A stretch of DNA of 30,818 nucleotides from Kipferlia bialata (taxonomy: Eukaryota > Fornicata), in the NCBI GenBank assembly GCA_003568945.1, contig BDIP01000018.1:1-30818 (forward strand). The letters are read 5' to 3'. Below, one piece after another: positions 9,665-19,244 of this stretch. The notes below the pieces were generated by a model that worked only from the letters and a program-made list of their open reading frames with translations, did not search any database and was not told the DNA's origin. Both the position numbers and the translations under genes were made by a program. The number at the start of each line of letters is the position of its first letter. Position 1 is the stretch's first letter.

Positions 9665-10338
9665 CCTCCACAATGCGGTCATAGGCTGCAGCCTGGAGAG
9701 TTAGGTATATAGCCAAGAGATAGCAAGATCCATATATAGTGTGCGGTCACAGGCTGCAGCCTAAAGAGTTAGATATATAACCAAGAGATAGAAATATCCA
9801 TATAGGGTAGTGTGCGGACATATGCTGCGGCCTGTGGGGTGAGTCAGGGAGTAATACACAGTTATGTAACTAAGCGCAGAGTATGTATATAGCGATGTAT
9901 ACCTCTCTGGAGTCGAAGCAGTCCCTGCCTCTCCGGTCAGGACGGTCAGTCAGGTCAAACCCTGGGGTGAAGGGAAGGTGTATGATAGTGGTGTGTGAAA
10001 GGAGCGGGGTTGGGGGAGGGGGGGGGGGTAACTACAACACGTCCAATCATAGTCAATGATACAACTGCAACATACGGAATAGAATGGGACATAAAACAAA
10101 ACACATACATGAACAACACTCCCACGGGATAACCACCTTAACACTTAATTGTGAGTAACGAGTGTGTATGCACTGACCATAATCAACCAAAACGAGGTAC
10201 CCACTCGTGAAGTGAAGGAATACACTATATACCCAGTTACTCATACAGTAGAGTGGAAGCATACACATCTAACACACTCTAACACACACTCTAACACACA
10301 CATACACACTATGTACCTGGTGGGAGGGGTCGGGGCAT
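9634..10338 (-). CDS. Small unrecognised protein N-terminus, or 5' exons of the hydrogenase gene
   Basis: Three exons join in phase: 10338-10317, 9961-9903 and 9692-9634. They encode about 46 residues beginning MPRPLPPGFDLTDRPDRRG and continuing RDCFDSREAAAYDRIVEVLM to EAGYYRA. The start is the first ATG of exon 1, in a good context for a gene start, with a divergent spacer behind it. The last exon ends after two bases of a codon. The next downstream exon I can see (hydrogenase, 9351) would shift into a stop, so either this gene ends within the poly-C region or an exon is missing. The sequence does not resemble the ferredoxin-like N-terminus of hydrogenases. I do not recognise the family. Confidence 0.5.
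9674..9831 (-). repeat. Three copies of an exon start with acceptor
   Basis: On the minus strand, GCCGCAGCATATGTCCGCAC (from 9831), GCTGCAGCCTGTGACCGCAC (from 9760) and GCTGCAGCCTATGACCGCAT (from 9692) each follow a plausible acceptor, 71 and 68 bp apart. Only the last extends to a coding exon with a donor. Confidence 0.88.
10018..10028 (-). repeat. Short C tract in the intron before exon 2 of the 9634-10338 gene
   Basis: About 11 G on the plus strand (poly-C on the coding strand), some 60 bases before the acceptor cttcaccccag. Exon phases across this intron agree. Confidence 0.65.
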
Positions 10339-10703
10339 CCTAGAGACCAGTCTATGGAGAGTGGGGCACAGTCAGTCTGCATGCTGTCAAATAAACCCTT
10401 TTCTCGTATTTGATTTCTCACCGAATCGACAACTCCACACAGCTCTCTCTCGCTCCCCACTGGTTGTGCCCCTGTGGAGTGTACACTCAGTCACACGCAG
10501 GTACAGTTAGTTATGTGTTAGAGAGGGACTAGTACTGTGATAATTGAGGGGAGGACAGCCCGTTGACGCAGAATTAGTCCCCGAGGGAATGTGTGTATAT
10601 GTCATTGAGTGTGTTGGTACGTTCTTGACACTTATTCAACACTCATCCTGCAGGTGACAGCCCTGGAAGACAAGAGTATAGAAGAGAGGGAGAGAGAGAT
10701 ACG
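10339..10703. other. Divergent spacer between two gene starts
   Basis: About 365 bp between the ATG at 10338 (minus) and the ATG at 10704 (plus), likely a shared promoter region. Short CA/AC-rich repeats lie at its left edge inside the minus-strand gene's first intron (10262-10310). No clear TATA or other motif. Confidence 0.4.
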
Positions 10704-10976
10704 ATGGCCAAGCTGACCGAGGTGGACCTCACAAGGCACGATTGGTATAGTGTAGAATAGAAAGTGTATGTATTAGCGGTGAGCATTACTTATGGCCGCA
10801 TATGTTACTTACTAAGGCTACTTATGAGATGCATCCCTCCCCCCATCTCCATCGACGTTTGGCTCTTCTCTCTCCTACTGTTACTGACCCTCAAACTTGA
10901 TACCAATTATTTCCCTATAGGTATCTCTCTATAGCGTATAGTAGTACTATTCTTACCACCCATTCCGATTGTGTGG

Positions 10977-11023
<47 letters not shown>

Positions 11024-12569
11024 TTCTCTTCACAACTGTGTCTTTCCGACGAGTGTCTTTCCCAGTCAACGTCTCTGTATTGTGAGCTGACTGTTCACCC
11101 TCTGCGTAAATCATCTATCCCTCTCAGTCATTATCCCACCATATAATACAACCCTTTAGGTGAGTCCCCGTTCTGGCACCCTACACATGCCATGCTGTAC
11201 TGGGTGGACATCCCAGCATGTAAGGTATATATATATATAGTATATATATATATGCTGTACTGGGTGGACATTCCAGCATGTAAGGTATATATATATATAG
11301 TGTATATATATATATATATATGCTGTACTGGGTGGACATTCCAGCATGTAAGGTATCAGTGTGTTGTCGCTATCGAAAGACCATGTCTATGTATATTATA
11401 TCTTTTGACCCACAGGTGTGTCGGTGTGCCCCCGGCTCCCCTGTGGAGGTGTGGCCTGTCCGCCAGGAGTGTGGGTGCATTGCCCCTCAGGAGGGTGGGG
11501 GACTGGTGCTGGGCATGAGGGACGGGGTCTACACGGCACGTGAGTGGGGAGGGGACCTTGCACTGGTGGCACCATTCCCAGGTGGGAACTCTCTCTCATC
11601 CTAAATCCACATCAATAGCTACGTTGTCACTACTTCATCCCCCCCTTCTCATCGTTGTCTGATCCCAGGTGACACCTCCCGTGTCAGATGCAATGATGGG
11701 AAGGCAGACCCCGCAGGGAGGTTAGTACCCAGCAGATGAGTGTGGCCAACATAGACGCATCCATGATACTGACACTGTAGGTTCTGGGCTGGCACCTACT
11801 GCGAGGTCAAGGATGTCCCATGCGCTGCTCTCTACTCTCTGGGAGTGGGTGAGAGCAGTCTCAAGGTAGTGTCCCTATATATAGAGAGAGAGTGCCAGCA
11901 GTCACCCACTGATGATAAGTATAACTAATCTTAAGGTACATCACAGTGGGTTCTTCACATCCAATGGTCTGGCATGGTCTCCCGATGGAAACACGGTCTA
12001 CTGGGCAGACACGAGGTACTGGAGCATCTCGTGTGTGACCTAGTTTTAGCTAGGATTCGTCTGTCATAACCCCAGTAACCACCGAGTTGTAGCCTGGGAC
12101 TGGGATAGTGAGACTAACACCCTGGGTACACAACGGGTCTTGCGTCAGTTTGAAGGTGGGTGGCGGCCAACACATCTCTATTCACCATAATGCGAGACGG
12201 ATGTGTCCCTCACCCCTAGGCAAGCCCCAATGGTGGGTCCCTGGGATGCCTGGGTATGGTGGGAGACCAGACGGTGCAGTGGTCGACACCGATGGTCACT
12301 ACTGGGTGGCCATGTACGAGGGAGGGTGTGTGCTGAAGCTCTGTCCTATCACAGGACAGACCCTCGAGACTCATTCTGTCCCAGCACTGTGCCCTACTAT
12401 GCCGTGTCTTGGTCCTGCTGATGCGGACGGACACTCCACCCTCTATGTCACCACAGTCAGCAAGGGTAGGAGTCAAGACGAGAGACTGGTCCTGCCTCTC
12501 TCGGGGTGTGTGCTGGCCAAGCAGGTTAAGGCCCGAGGACTCCCGGTCAACTTCTGTTCGGGTCTCTAG
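10704..12569 (+). CDS. SMP-30/gluconolactonase/regucalcin-like six-bladed propeller protein
   Basis: Exons: 10704-10744, 11160-11224, 11416-11581, 11669-11720, 11781-11865, 11936-12015, 12076-12155 and 12220-12569 (TAG). Exons 2-8 join in phase. Exon 1 (MAKLTEVDLTRHDW) ends two bases into a codon while exon 2 needs one, so a segment between them is missing or unrecognised. Family motifs are clear: GESPFWHP...LYWVDIP (metal-binding Glu in the first blade), RCNDGKADPAGRFWAGT, SNGLAWSPDGNTVYWADT (metal Asn), PDGAVVDTDGHYWVAMYEGG (metal Asp) and ADADGHSTLYVTT near the C-terminus. The family binds a divalent metal and usually hydrolyses sugar lactones, for example gluconolactone, in the cytosol. 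The actual substrate here cannot be told. Confidence 0.92.
10978..11023 (+). repeat. Poly-C run of 46 in the first intron of the SMP-30 gene
   Basis: Forty-six C on the coding strand, 136 bases before the next acceptor. The exons on either side do not join in phase, which suggests lost sequence or an unseen exon in this intron. Confidence 0.9.
11193..11352 (+). repeat. Three tandem copies of an exon 3' end plus donor (SMP-30 gene)
   Basis: The 32-bp segment tgctgtactgggtggacatc...gcatgtaag followed by gtat ends at 11224, 11284 and 11352, spacing 60 and 68 bp. Copies 2 and 3 are identical to each other and differ from copy 1 at one base. Copies 1 and 2 are also followed by the same TA-rich intron start, so the unit spans exon end plus intron. 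Very recent duplications. Confidence 0.96.
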
Positions 12570-12902
12570 CCTCTCTCAACTGGCAATCAGGATAGTAGTA
12601 GTTACCACCGCAAGTGTTGGTACTGAATTACTGTACTTTCGATGGATAGTGTCACAAGCACAGTATCACAGACTCTCTAGTACATTGTCTGTAGTTAGCT
12701 CGGAGGTCTTGTGGTTGAAGGCTCCCGTCGGTCTCTCTGGCCAGCAGCTATGCCATGGGACTATAACGCACCATATCACCATATCACCACAGTCTGTGGC
12801 ACAGAGTGCCTCTGACATAAACCCTCATATTTGTCTTTTTGCTGTAGACAGATATGACACTAACCTTGACCTCGAACGACCTATTTGGGCTATTCAGAGC
12901 AT
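12570..12902. other. Intergenic spacer upstream of the giant membrane protein
   Basis: About 330 bp between two genes on the plus strand. It contains a short caccatat repeat near 12770-12790. No gene or clear promoter element is seen. Confidence 0.4.
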
Positions 12903-15900
12903 ATGAGTGGCCTGAGGTTCAACTGGGTGCTTCTGGCACTACTACTGGGCTGTGTGGTGGCGTCACTCTCCGAATCCGAGGAGAGTATGGTCTTTTGGCC
13001 TCCTACCGCCTCCAACAGCCCTTCTTTCACGGATACCGAGGCTGACGAGATACTTGCTCATGGAACGCGGCTATTTCCTCCTTTTCTCGGTGAAGACACA
13101 GCCGCTGGTGCCAAACTGTGTGTAGATGGGTCATTCATGGCCATGTCTGCTTATGGGGGGGACCAACGCGATTCGGTACATGTATACCGGCTCTCCGGTG
13201 GGACTTGGGTGCCTCTCCAGACCATCTCATTCGACTATGCCGCCTACGATTGCTCTGTGCCTGAATTTGGGAAGGAGATGTCGCTCAAGGGTGATATGCT
13301 GGCTGTAATGGCTAGGGAGGCTGGCTTCGCCTTCATCTACCAGTTCGATGCCTCTGCTGATCAGTTTGAACCCTTTGCACAGTTGCCTGTCAGTTGGGTA
13401 TACGACGGAGAGACACATATGGCTATAGAGGGTAGTCTCTGTGTCATCTCGGGCGAGAATGCCAACTTCCAGGCATGGGACTTGTCTGTTTCACCCCCAG
13501 TTATGGACTATGTCAGGTCAGAGACCGGCCAACCATACCAATGGGGTCGCATTGTCGATCTTGCCCTGGACGGTGGGACCCTGATCACCGTCACTGCGAG
13601 TCGTATCTTCAGCACCGACACTGGGCTGCCTGGATGGACTGACAACGTATGTGACAACGACGAGGCCCCAGGTTTCTACAATTCCATCATCAACAGTGTG
13701 GCGTATGACGCTCAGTCCGATGTCCTGGCCATTGGAGAGCCACAGTGTGTACATCCCATCTCTGACACGGAGATAGGGTGTGTTCACGTGTACAGGCACA
13801 GTACAGGGGCCCTCCTAGACACTGTGTATGCTCCGATCCCTATGAATGACTCATTTGGCCAGACAGTGGAGGTCAAGGGTAGGATGCTGACGGTAGGTAG
13901 GAGCCTTGGCCCCACTACCCTCTGGAGACTAGGAGATGATGACAAGATGCACCACTTGTCTGACCTCGTCCTCCCTGACGACATGTCCTCCCACTCACTC
14001 GGTATCTCCGACACCTACGTCTTTATCGGCTCCACGGATCTTCAGTACTCCCCACTAGGATCCCCAGTCGACATTGGGGGGGCGTATGTGTATCAGTTCC
14101 ATGTCTCTCCGGTCCCACCCATCACAGTGACGGCCTCGCTCTCAGGCATAGAGGCATGCTGCCTAGAGACTCGGGTCACAGTGACAGTGCTAGGCCAGGA
14201 CTCACAACCCTACACGGAGCAGGACTTGTCCTCACCCCTGGCTGCCTTTACAGCCTTGTGGGAGGGTGTCACTACCTCTGTGTTTGTGGCCACAGAGGGC
14301 TCGGGTGATGGCGTATACACCTTTGATGTCACCGCTCCAAGCACAACCGGCACCCACACTCTTGTCTTCACCCTCAACGGCAGCGTGGTTGGTACTGCTG
14401 ACACCTCCCTCGTCCCCACCCTCTCCTCTGCACACTCGGAGGTGCTGGCTGCCGGTTCTGTGGGTGTACCTGCTGCGCTTATGGCAAGACCTCGTGACCA
14501 CTGCGGTAGGCTGCTTGGGGGACTGGAGGTCACAGTGGACATTCACGGCCCCGACGGCACCCTCGTCACGTCTGCGGCACTGCTTTCTTCCTCAGACTCT
14601 GTCACCACATTTGTTCCCAGCAGCGATGGTGTACATTCGGTGTCGGCTACGACAGGGGGTGTAACATGGGAATCAGAGTTGACAATTGAGAGTGGCGAGG
14701 GCCAGCCGCTTGTGCTGCCTGAAGGTGGGATAGAGATGCGTGATATGAGCGCTACTGACGAGTGGCTTGTTCAGTCTAGAGTCAAGAGTTACGTAGACAC
14801 CGATAGTGCCGTGCATGTATACCGCAAGGTAGCTGGAATATGGGTCCTGCACTCAACTCTGTTCACTTCACCTGCTCTTAACGCATTAGTGGGAACTGAG
14901 GAAGGACGCAACTATAGTTATGGACACTATACGGCGATAGATGAAGCAACACTTGTTGTGTCCTCTCCAGATGAAGCACTACCAGCCGCGTACACTGGAA
15001 GTGGATCTGTACATGTGTACGAGTATGACTCTGTCACTGACGTGTGGGTCAACACCGAGTTCTTGAGGTCCCCAGACTGGTACTGGGATGATCAGTTTGG
15101 GAGTTCTCTTGCAATTAGTGGAGACCTGTTAGTGGTTGGCGGTGACGACTCAACTTATGTCTATGAGAGAGATGGGTCCGGAAACTGGGTCTTGCTGGCC
15201 GAGCTTCTGGATGGCGACACCTCTCTCGGGGCCTCATCCGTGGACATCATTGGCACCACCGTGGCAGTGGCGCTACCATACTGTTGGGTCGGTGACATCA
15301 GCAAGGCAGGCAGCGTCCTCACGTATGACCTCTCCTCCTTCCCATCGGGGTGGAACACCACTCCTGCCATCATCGTTAGTCCCACGTTGGTACCAAACAT
15401 CAAGTTTGCTTCTGCTATGTCTTTGTCCAGTGTTGGAGGGGTCATTCGGGCTATTGTTGCTGAGGAAGGGTCAAGCGCTGTTCACACATACGTGCTTGAC
15501 AATTCGTGGGAGCATGAGAGCACTGTAATGGCTCCAGACGGCAACTACAATTTTGGTGGGTACCTTGCCCTGTTCGGAGACGTCGCACTAGCAAGCCTCA
15601 GCAATTCCCAGGTATTGGTACTTCACCACTCTGATGGTGAGTGGACAGTCAGTGACACACTGTTGCCTGTTGGAGGAGATGCCCGTACGCTGGCTGTGAC
15701 CGCCACCCAGCTATTCGTTCAAATATCAAGGCTAGGCTGCTACACGTATGAGAATCCGTTTGCGCCTCCTCACCCCTTGTTGCACACTACGCTATCCATG
15801 GACATCACTGGCACGTGCGAGGTCCCGGTCCTAACCTTCTCCTTACTCACAGATGAGGACGTGGTGTATACCCATGACCTGTCCCCATGGATGGTGGCGG

Positions 15901-18900
15901 GATGGGGCCAGAGCCAGGACTTGAGAGTCACTCACCTTGGGAGTGGAGAGTACACCCTCACAGCTGCTGCCCCGTCTATTGCAGGCGAGCATACTCTCTT
16001 CCTCTATCTGGATGGCACTGAGGTCGGTCGCACAGAACCAGCGATGCTAGCAGACGTGACCTCTCTGTCTCTGTCGACGGTATCCGTGCCCGAACAGGCC
16101 CAATTGCAGAATAGGGTCGACGTGACGGTATCCATCGTGAGTACGTGCTCTCTTTTGATGTCTGATGCTGACGTCAATGTCGTGGTTGTTGGGCCATCTG
16201 CACTTGAGGTGCTGAATTCTGCTGCATCCCTTACCCTTGACAACACCTACTCGGTGTCCTTCACTCCCGATGCCGAGGGCACATACACCGTCACTGCCAC
16301 AGTCGATGGAGCTCCTCTAGCTAACTCTGCACAGATGCATGTGTCTGCCACACGAGTGGAACACGATGGGGTGACGTACTTCTTCTCATCTTCGTCTGTG
16401 TTTGATGGATGTCCTACATACACAGCCCCCAGTGGCATATTTACCACTAGCGTTACTCTTCTAGATGCCGCAGGAGTACCAGTGTGTGAGGAGTTGCCCC
16501 TTGAGTGGGATTGGGGTGATTCGTCTGGAAATAGTCCTGTCTTCAGTGAGCAGGATTGTGTTTACGCGATCAGTCCGATTGTTCCTAATGACCTGGCCAC
16601 TCCACCTGCCAGTATCATAGTATCCCTTGGAAATACAGTTCTCCTCACGTCTCCTGTCATCACTGTCGGGGTCCCTGTATCAGACACTCTCTCTGGGGAC
16701 ACAGTCTGGGTGACAGGGGCAGTCATCGCATCGGAGATCGATGACTCAACGTGTGCCTCTGGACTACTTGAATTCACACTTGAGGGACCAGAAGGTAGCA
16801 TTGACGACACCTACGATGTGAGTCATGCCCTCTCTGTCCGCTGGGACTCTGCCTCAGTCATCGCAGTGAGCGTGTCAGCCACACCACGGACGTATACAGC
16901 GTCCTACGCCTCTCCTGGTTCTGAGGGGGAGCACACGCTCTCTGTCTGTATCGGCGATGTTGTGCTTGCCAGTCAGACAATAGCGCTGGTGGGACAAGTG
17001 TCAGCGGCCAGTCCTGTAACCGCTGCTAGCTATGGCAGGGTTGGTGACGCGTTTGACATCTCTGTGCAGGTGCAAGACGAATGTGGATTACCAAGAGCAG
17101 GGGATACCGTCGAGTATTCAGTAGGCTACCGTGCTTACGGTGCAACTGAGGACGAGGTGGTGTTGGTCGAGCCTGTCACTGTTACCGAGAGCACAGGTCT
17201 TGTCCAACTTAGCTACACGCCTGGTGCCGAGGGCATCTACATGGTGTCTGCAGTAGTTAATGATGTGATTCTGACGCAAGTGGCAACCACTAAGATCGGT
17301 ATCAAGGTGATGGACGGCACTCAGTCTGTCTATCTCTCCTCTAACCTATCCACGGTGTCCACCGTACCATCCGCACTACCCGCGGGTACTCCTTTCGATG
17401 TCTCTGTGAGTCTTCGCTCCCTTGATGGGGAGCTTGTGCTCTCTGAATCACTCTATGTTACTGTTGCGTTTGGGGCTAGCTCTGTTGCAATGACGTTAGT
17501 CGGAGACACGTATACCGGTACAGTCACAACCCCGTCTCTCTTAGGGTCCCAACAGCTCTCTGTTCTGGTTGAGGGGGTGACAGTGTCACAAGAACCGGAC
17601 GTTCATGTTGTGATGCCTCTGAAGGATGGAAGTGGTGACGAGGTCTTCGTATCTGAGGTTGTGTTCCTACACACTGATGAAGACATGGGCACTTGCCAGG
17701 AGATGATGTGGTCCTTCGAGATTCACGGATTGGGCGGCCCAGTCACTGTGGACTTGTGTGACAGCTTGACAGCGGGATGGGGGTCTGCAACTGATGCTGA
17801 AATCCAGTGGGAAGAGGGCATCTACTCTCTAACCTATGACACCCCGTCTCAACCAGGGACACACACCCTGACAGTACAAGCAGAGGGCACAGTGCTCGGG
17901 TCTGTGTCTGTTGAAGTCTCTACTCGTGTCTCAGTCGCTCTTTCGGTACTGGGTGTCCCGACTCAGGGTGTGGTCGGTGACGTTCACACCATATCATTAT
18001 CACTGCTTGACACCTGCGGCACTCCTGTGGCTGTTGCCGATGATATCCTACACACGATAGGTGTATCAGTCGCGTTTGTTGACGGTATTGCGATTGACGT
18101 CAACCCCCTTAGCACGGTGGAAGAAGGTGTATACACTGCCCACTGGACTCCACGTCGGTGTGGAGCCTACACTTGGTCTGCAGCGGTAGACGGAGTACTA
18201 CTTGGGGACACACCGACATCGTATGTGGGGGTGGCTGGTCTGTCTTACGACGCGATGGAGTATGTGGTCTCTGACTCTCCCATCCAAGGCTTGCCAACCC
18301 AAGTCGAGCTAGGGGCAGATCTGTCCCCCTCAATTGTGCTCCATGATGCTGCTGGGGAGATTATTCGTCACCGGTTGCCTCTAGAGTACGCTTGGATTCC
18401 AGATGGGCCTGTTCTAGAGGCCGACCTTGACACTGACACGTGGGCATACCACATGGCCTCTATGGCTCCGGATACACTCACTGGGAGTCCCGTTGCTCTC
18501 GTGGCATGGGTAGATGGGGTAAGGGTAGCGAGTGCCTGGACCAGCACCGTTGCATCCGTGTCAGCCACCACCACTGGGTCTGCTGTATTGATAGCCAATG
18601 CAGAGGTCGGGGCAGTGTCTGTCGACAGTGATGATGGAACATGCGTCCTAGTAGCCACTCTCTATGAGACAGGTGGCGCTGTTTGGCCAGAGGATCTCTC
18701 TTCCACACTGCGGGGTGGGTGGGAATACCCATTCACAGACGCTCCAAGGCACGACAGGGAGACTGGGACATACACATTTGCCGCCGAGGTGCCCGACGTG
18801 GGCGTCAACTACTACTCGGTGGTCTCTGGATCTCATGTTCTTGTCACAAGAGAGTACATTGTTTCCACCTCGGTTGAGGCTGATGATGTGTCCCCTACTT

Positions 18901-19244
18901 GGGACTACATACTTGCAGGCGGTGGGTTTGCAGTTGGAGTTGTCCTAGGTGCTCTCATGTGCATTCCATGCTGCTGCTGCTGCCGTGCCAAGGGACGGCA
19001 GGCGGCACATGCCGAGCACTCCATGTACAGCCGGGAGGATGATGCGAAGCTGGAGTCACAGACAACGCCCCACGGGATGACAGAGCAGTACCCCCCTGTC
19101 TGCACCCCTCTGGAGCCAGTGGCCCCTATGCCCATGCTCTCAGAGATGCCAGGTGGGCCCATGCCTTTCGGGGGAGTGAGTGGCCACAGCACGGCCAAAC
19201 TCATCAATGGAGAGGGGTCATCAGACTATACCGAGGGTCGATAG
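12903..19244 (+). CDS. Giant intronless type I membrane protein with beta-propeller-like and filamin/Ig-like repeats
   Basis: One uninterrupted frame of 2113 residues from ATG 12903 to TAG 19242. It starts with a signal peptide (FNWVLLALLLGCVVASLS). Residues about 35-400 and 600-945 carry FG-GAP/propeller-like repeats (GGDQRDSVHVYRLSGGTWVP, GSGSVHVYEYDSVTDVW, GDDSTYVYERDGSGNWVLL). Residues about 405-600 and 950-1990 are Ig/filamin-like modules with the recurring pattern YT...P...G.HTL....DG. In the second array, D-L-S-x-x-L-x-x-x-W segments at 15876, 16815, 17751 and 18693 are 312-314 residues apart, so three-module blocks repeat. One membrane helix (about 2001-2020, YILAGGGFAVGVVLGALM) is followed by IPCCCCCRAKGR, likely palmitoylated, and a tail of about 85 residues. 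It is probably a cell-surface adhesion or recognition protein; the ligand is unknown. Lack of introns is striking beside its neighbours. Confidence 0.85.
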   Translation: MSGLRFNWVLLALLLGCVVASLSESEESMVFWPPTASNSPSFTDTEADEILAHGTRLFPPFLGEDTAAGAKLCVDGSFMAMSAYGGDQRDSVHVYRLSGGTWVPLQTISFDYAAYDCSVPEFGKEMSLKGDMLAVMAREAGFAFIYQFDASADQFEPFAQLPVSWVYDGETHMAIEGSLCVISGENANFQAWDLSVSPPVMDYVRSETGQPYQWGRIVDLALDGGTLITVTASRIFSTDTGLPGWTDNVCDNDEAPGFYNSIINSVAYDAQSDVLAIGEPQCVHPISDTEIGCVHVYRHSTGALLDTVYAPIPMNDSFGQTVEVKGRMLTVGRSLGPTTLWRLGDDDKMHHLSDLVLPDDMSSHSLGISDTYVFIGSTDLQYSPLGSPVDIGGAYVYQFHVSPVPPITVTASLSGIEACCLETRVTVTVLGQDSQPYTEQDLSSPLAAFTALWEGVTTSVFVATEGSGDGVYTFDVTAPSTTGTHTLVFTLNGSVVGTADTSLVPTLSSAHSEVLAAGSVGVPAALMARPRDHCGRLLGGLEVTVDIHGPDGTLVTSAALLSSSDSVTTFVPSSDGVHSVSATTGGVTWESELTIESGEGQPLVLPEGGIEMRDMSATDEWLVQSRVKSYVDTDSAVHVYRKVAGIWVLHSTLFTSPALNALVGTEEGRNYSYGHYTAIDEATLVVSSPDEALPAAYTGSGSVHVYEYDSVTDVWVNTEFLRSPDWYWDDQFGSSLAISGDLLVVGGDDSTYVYERDGSGNWVLLAELLDGDTSLGASSVDIIGTTVAVALPYCWVGDISKAGSVLTYDLSSFPSGWNTTPAIIVSPTLVPNIKFASAMSLSSVGGVIRAIVAEEGSSAVHTYVLDNSWEHESTVMAPDGNYNFGGYLALFGDVALASLSNSQVLVLHHSDGEWTVSDTLLPVGGDARTLAVTATQLFVQISRLGCYTYENPFAPPHPLLHTTLSMDITGTCEVPVLTFSLLTDEDVVYTHDLSPWMVAGWGQSQDLRVTHLGSGEYTLTAAAPSIAGEHTLFLYLDGTEVGRTEPAMLADVTSLSLSTVSVPEQAQLQNRVDVTVSIVSTCSLLMSDADVNVVVVGPSALEVLNSAASLTLDNTYSVSFTPDAEGTYTVTATVDGAPLANSAQMHVSATRVEHDGVTYFFSSSSVFDGCPTYTAPSGIFTTSVTLLDAAGVPVCEELPLEWDWGDSSGNSPVFSEQDCVYAISPIVPNDLATPPASIIVSLGNTVLLTSPVITVGVPVSDTLSGDTVWVTGAVIASEIDDSTCASGLLEFTLEGPEGSIDDTYDVSHALSVRWDSASVIAVSVSATPRTYTASYASPGSEGEHTLSVCIGDVVLASQTIALVGQVSAASPVTAASYGRVGDAFDISVQVQDECGLPRAGDTVEYSVGYRAYGATEDEVVLVEPVTVTESTGLVQLSYTPGAEGIYMVSAVVNDVILTQVATTKIGIKVMDGTQSVYLSSNLSTVSTVPSALPAGTPFDVSVSLRSLDGELVLSESLYVTVAFGASSVAMTLVGDTYTGTVTTPSLLGSQQLSVLVEGVTVSQEPDVHVVMPLKDGSGDEVFVSEVVFLHTDEDMGTCQEMMWSFEIHGLGGPVTVDLCDSLTAGWGSATDAEIQWEEGIYSLTYDTPSQPGTHTLTVQAEGTVLGSVSVEVSTRVSVALSVLGVPTQGVVGDVHTISLSLLDTCGTPVAVADDILHTIGVSVAFVDGIAIDVNPLSTVEEGVYTAHWTPRRCGAYTWSAAVDGVLLGDTPTSYVGVAGLSYDAMEYVVSDSPIQGLPTQVELGADLSPSIVLHDAAGEIIRHRLPLEYAWIPDGPVLEADLDTDTWAYHMASMAPDTLTGSPVALVAWVDGVRVASAWTSTVASVSATTTGSAVLIANAEVGAVSVDSDDGTCVLVATLYETGGAVWPEDLSSTLRGGWEYPFTDAPRHDRETGTYTFAAEVPDVGVNYYSVVSGSHVLVTREYIVSTSVEADDVSPTWDYILAGGGFAVGVVLGALMCIPCCCCCRAKGRQAAHAEHSMYSREDDAKLESQTTPHGMTEQYPPVCTPLEPVAPMPMLSEMPGGPMPFGGVSGHSTAKLINGEGSSDYTEGR

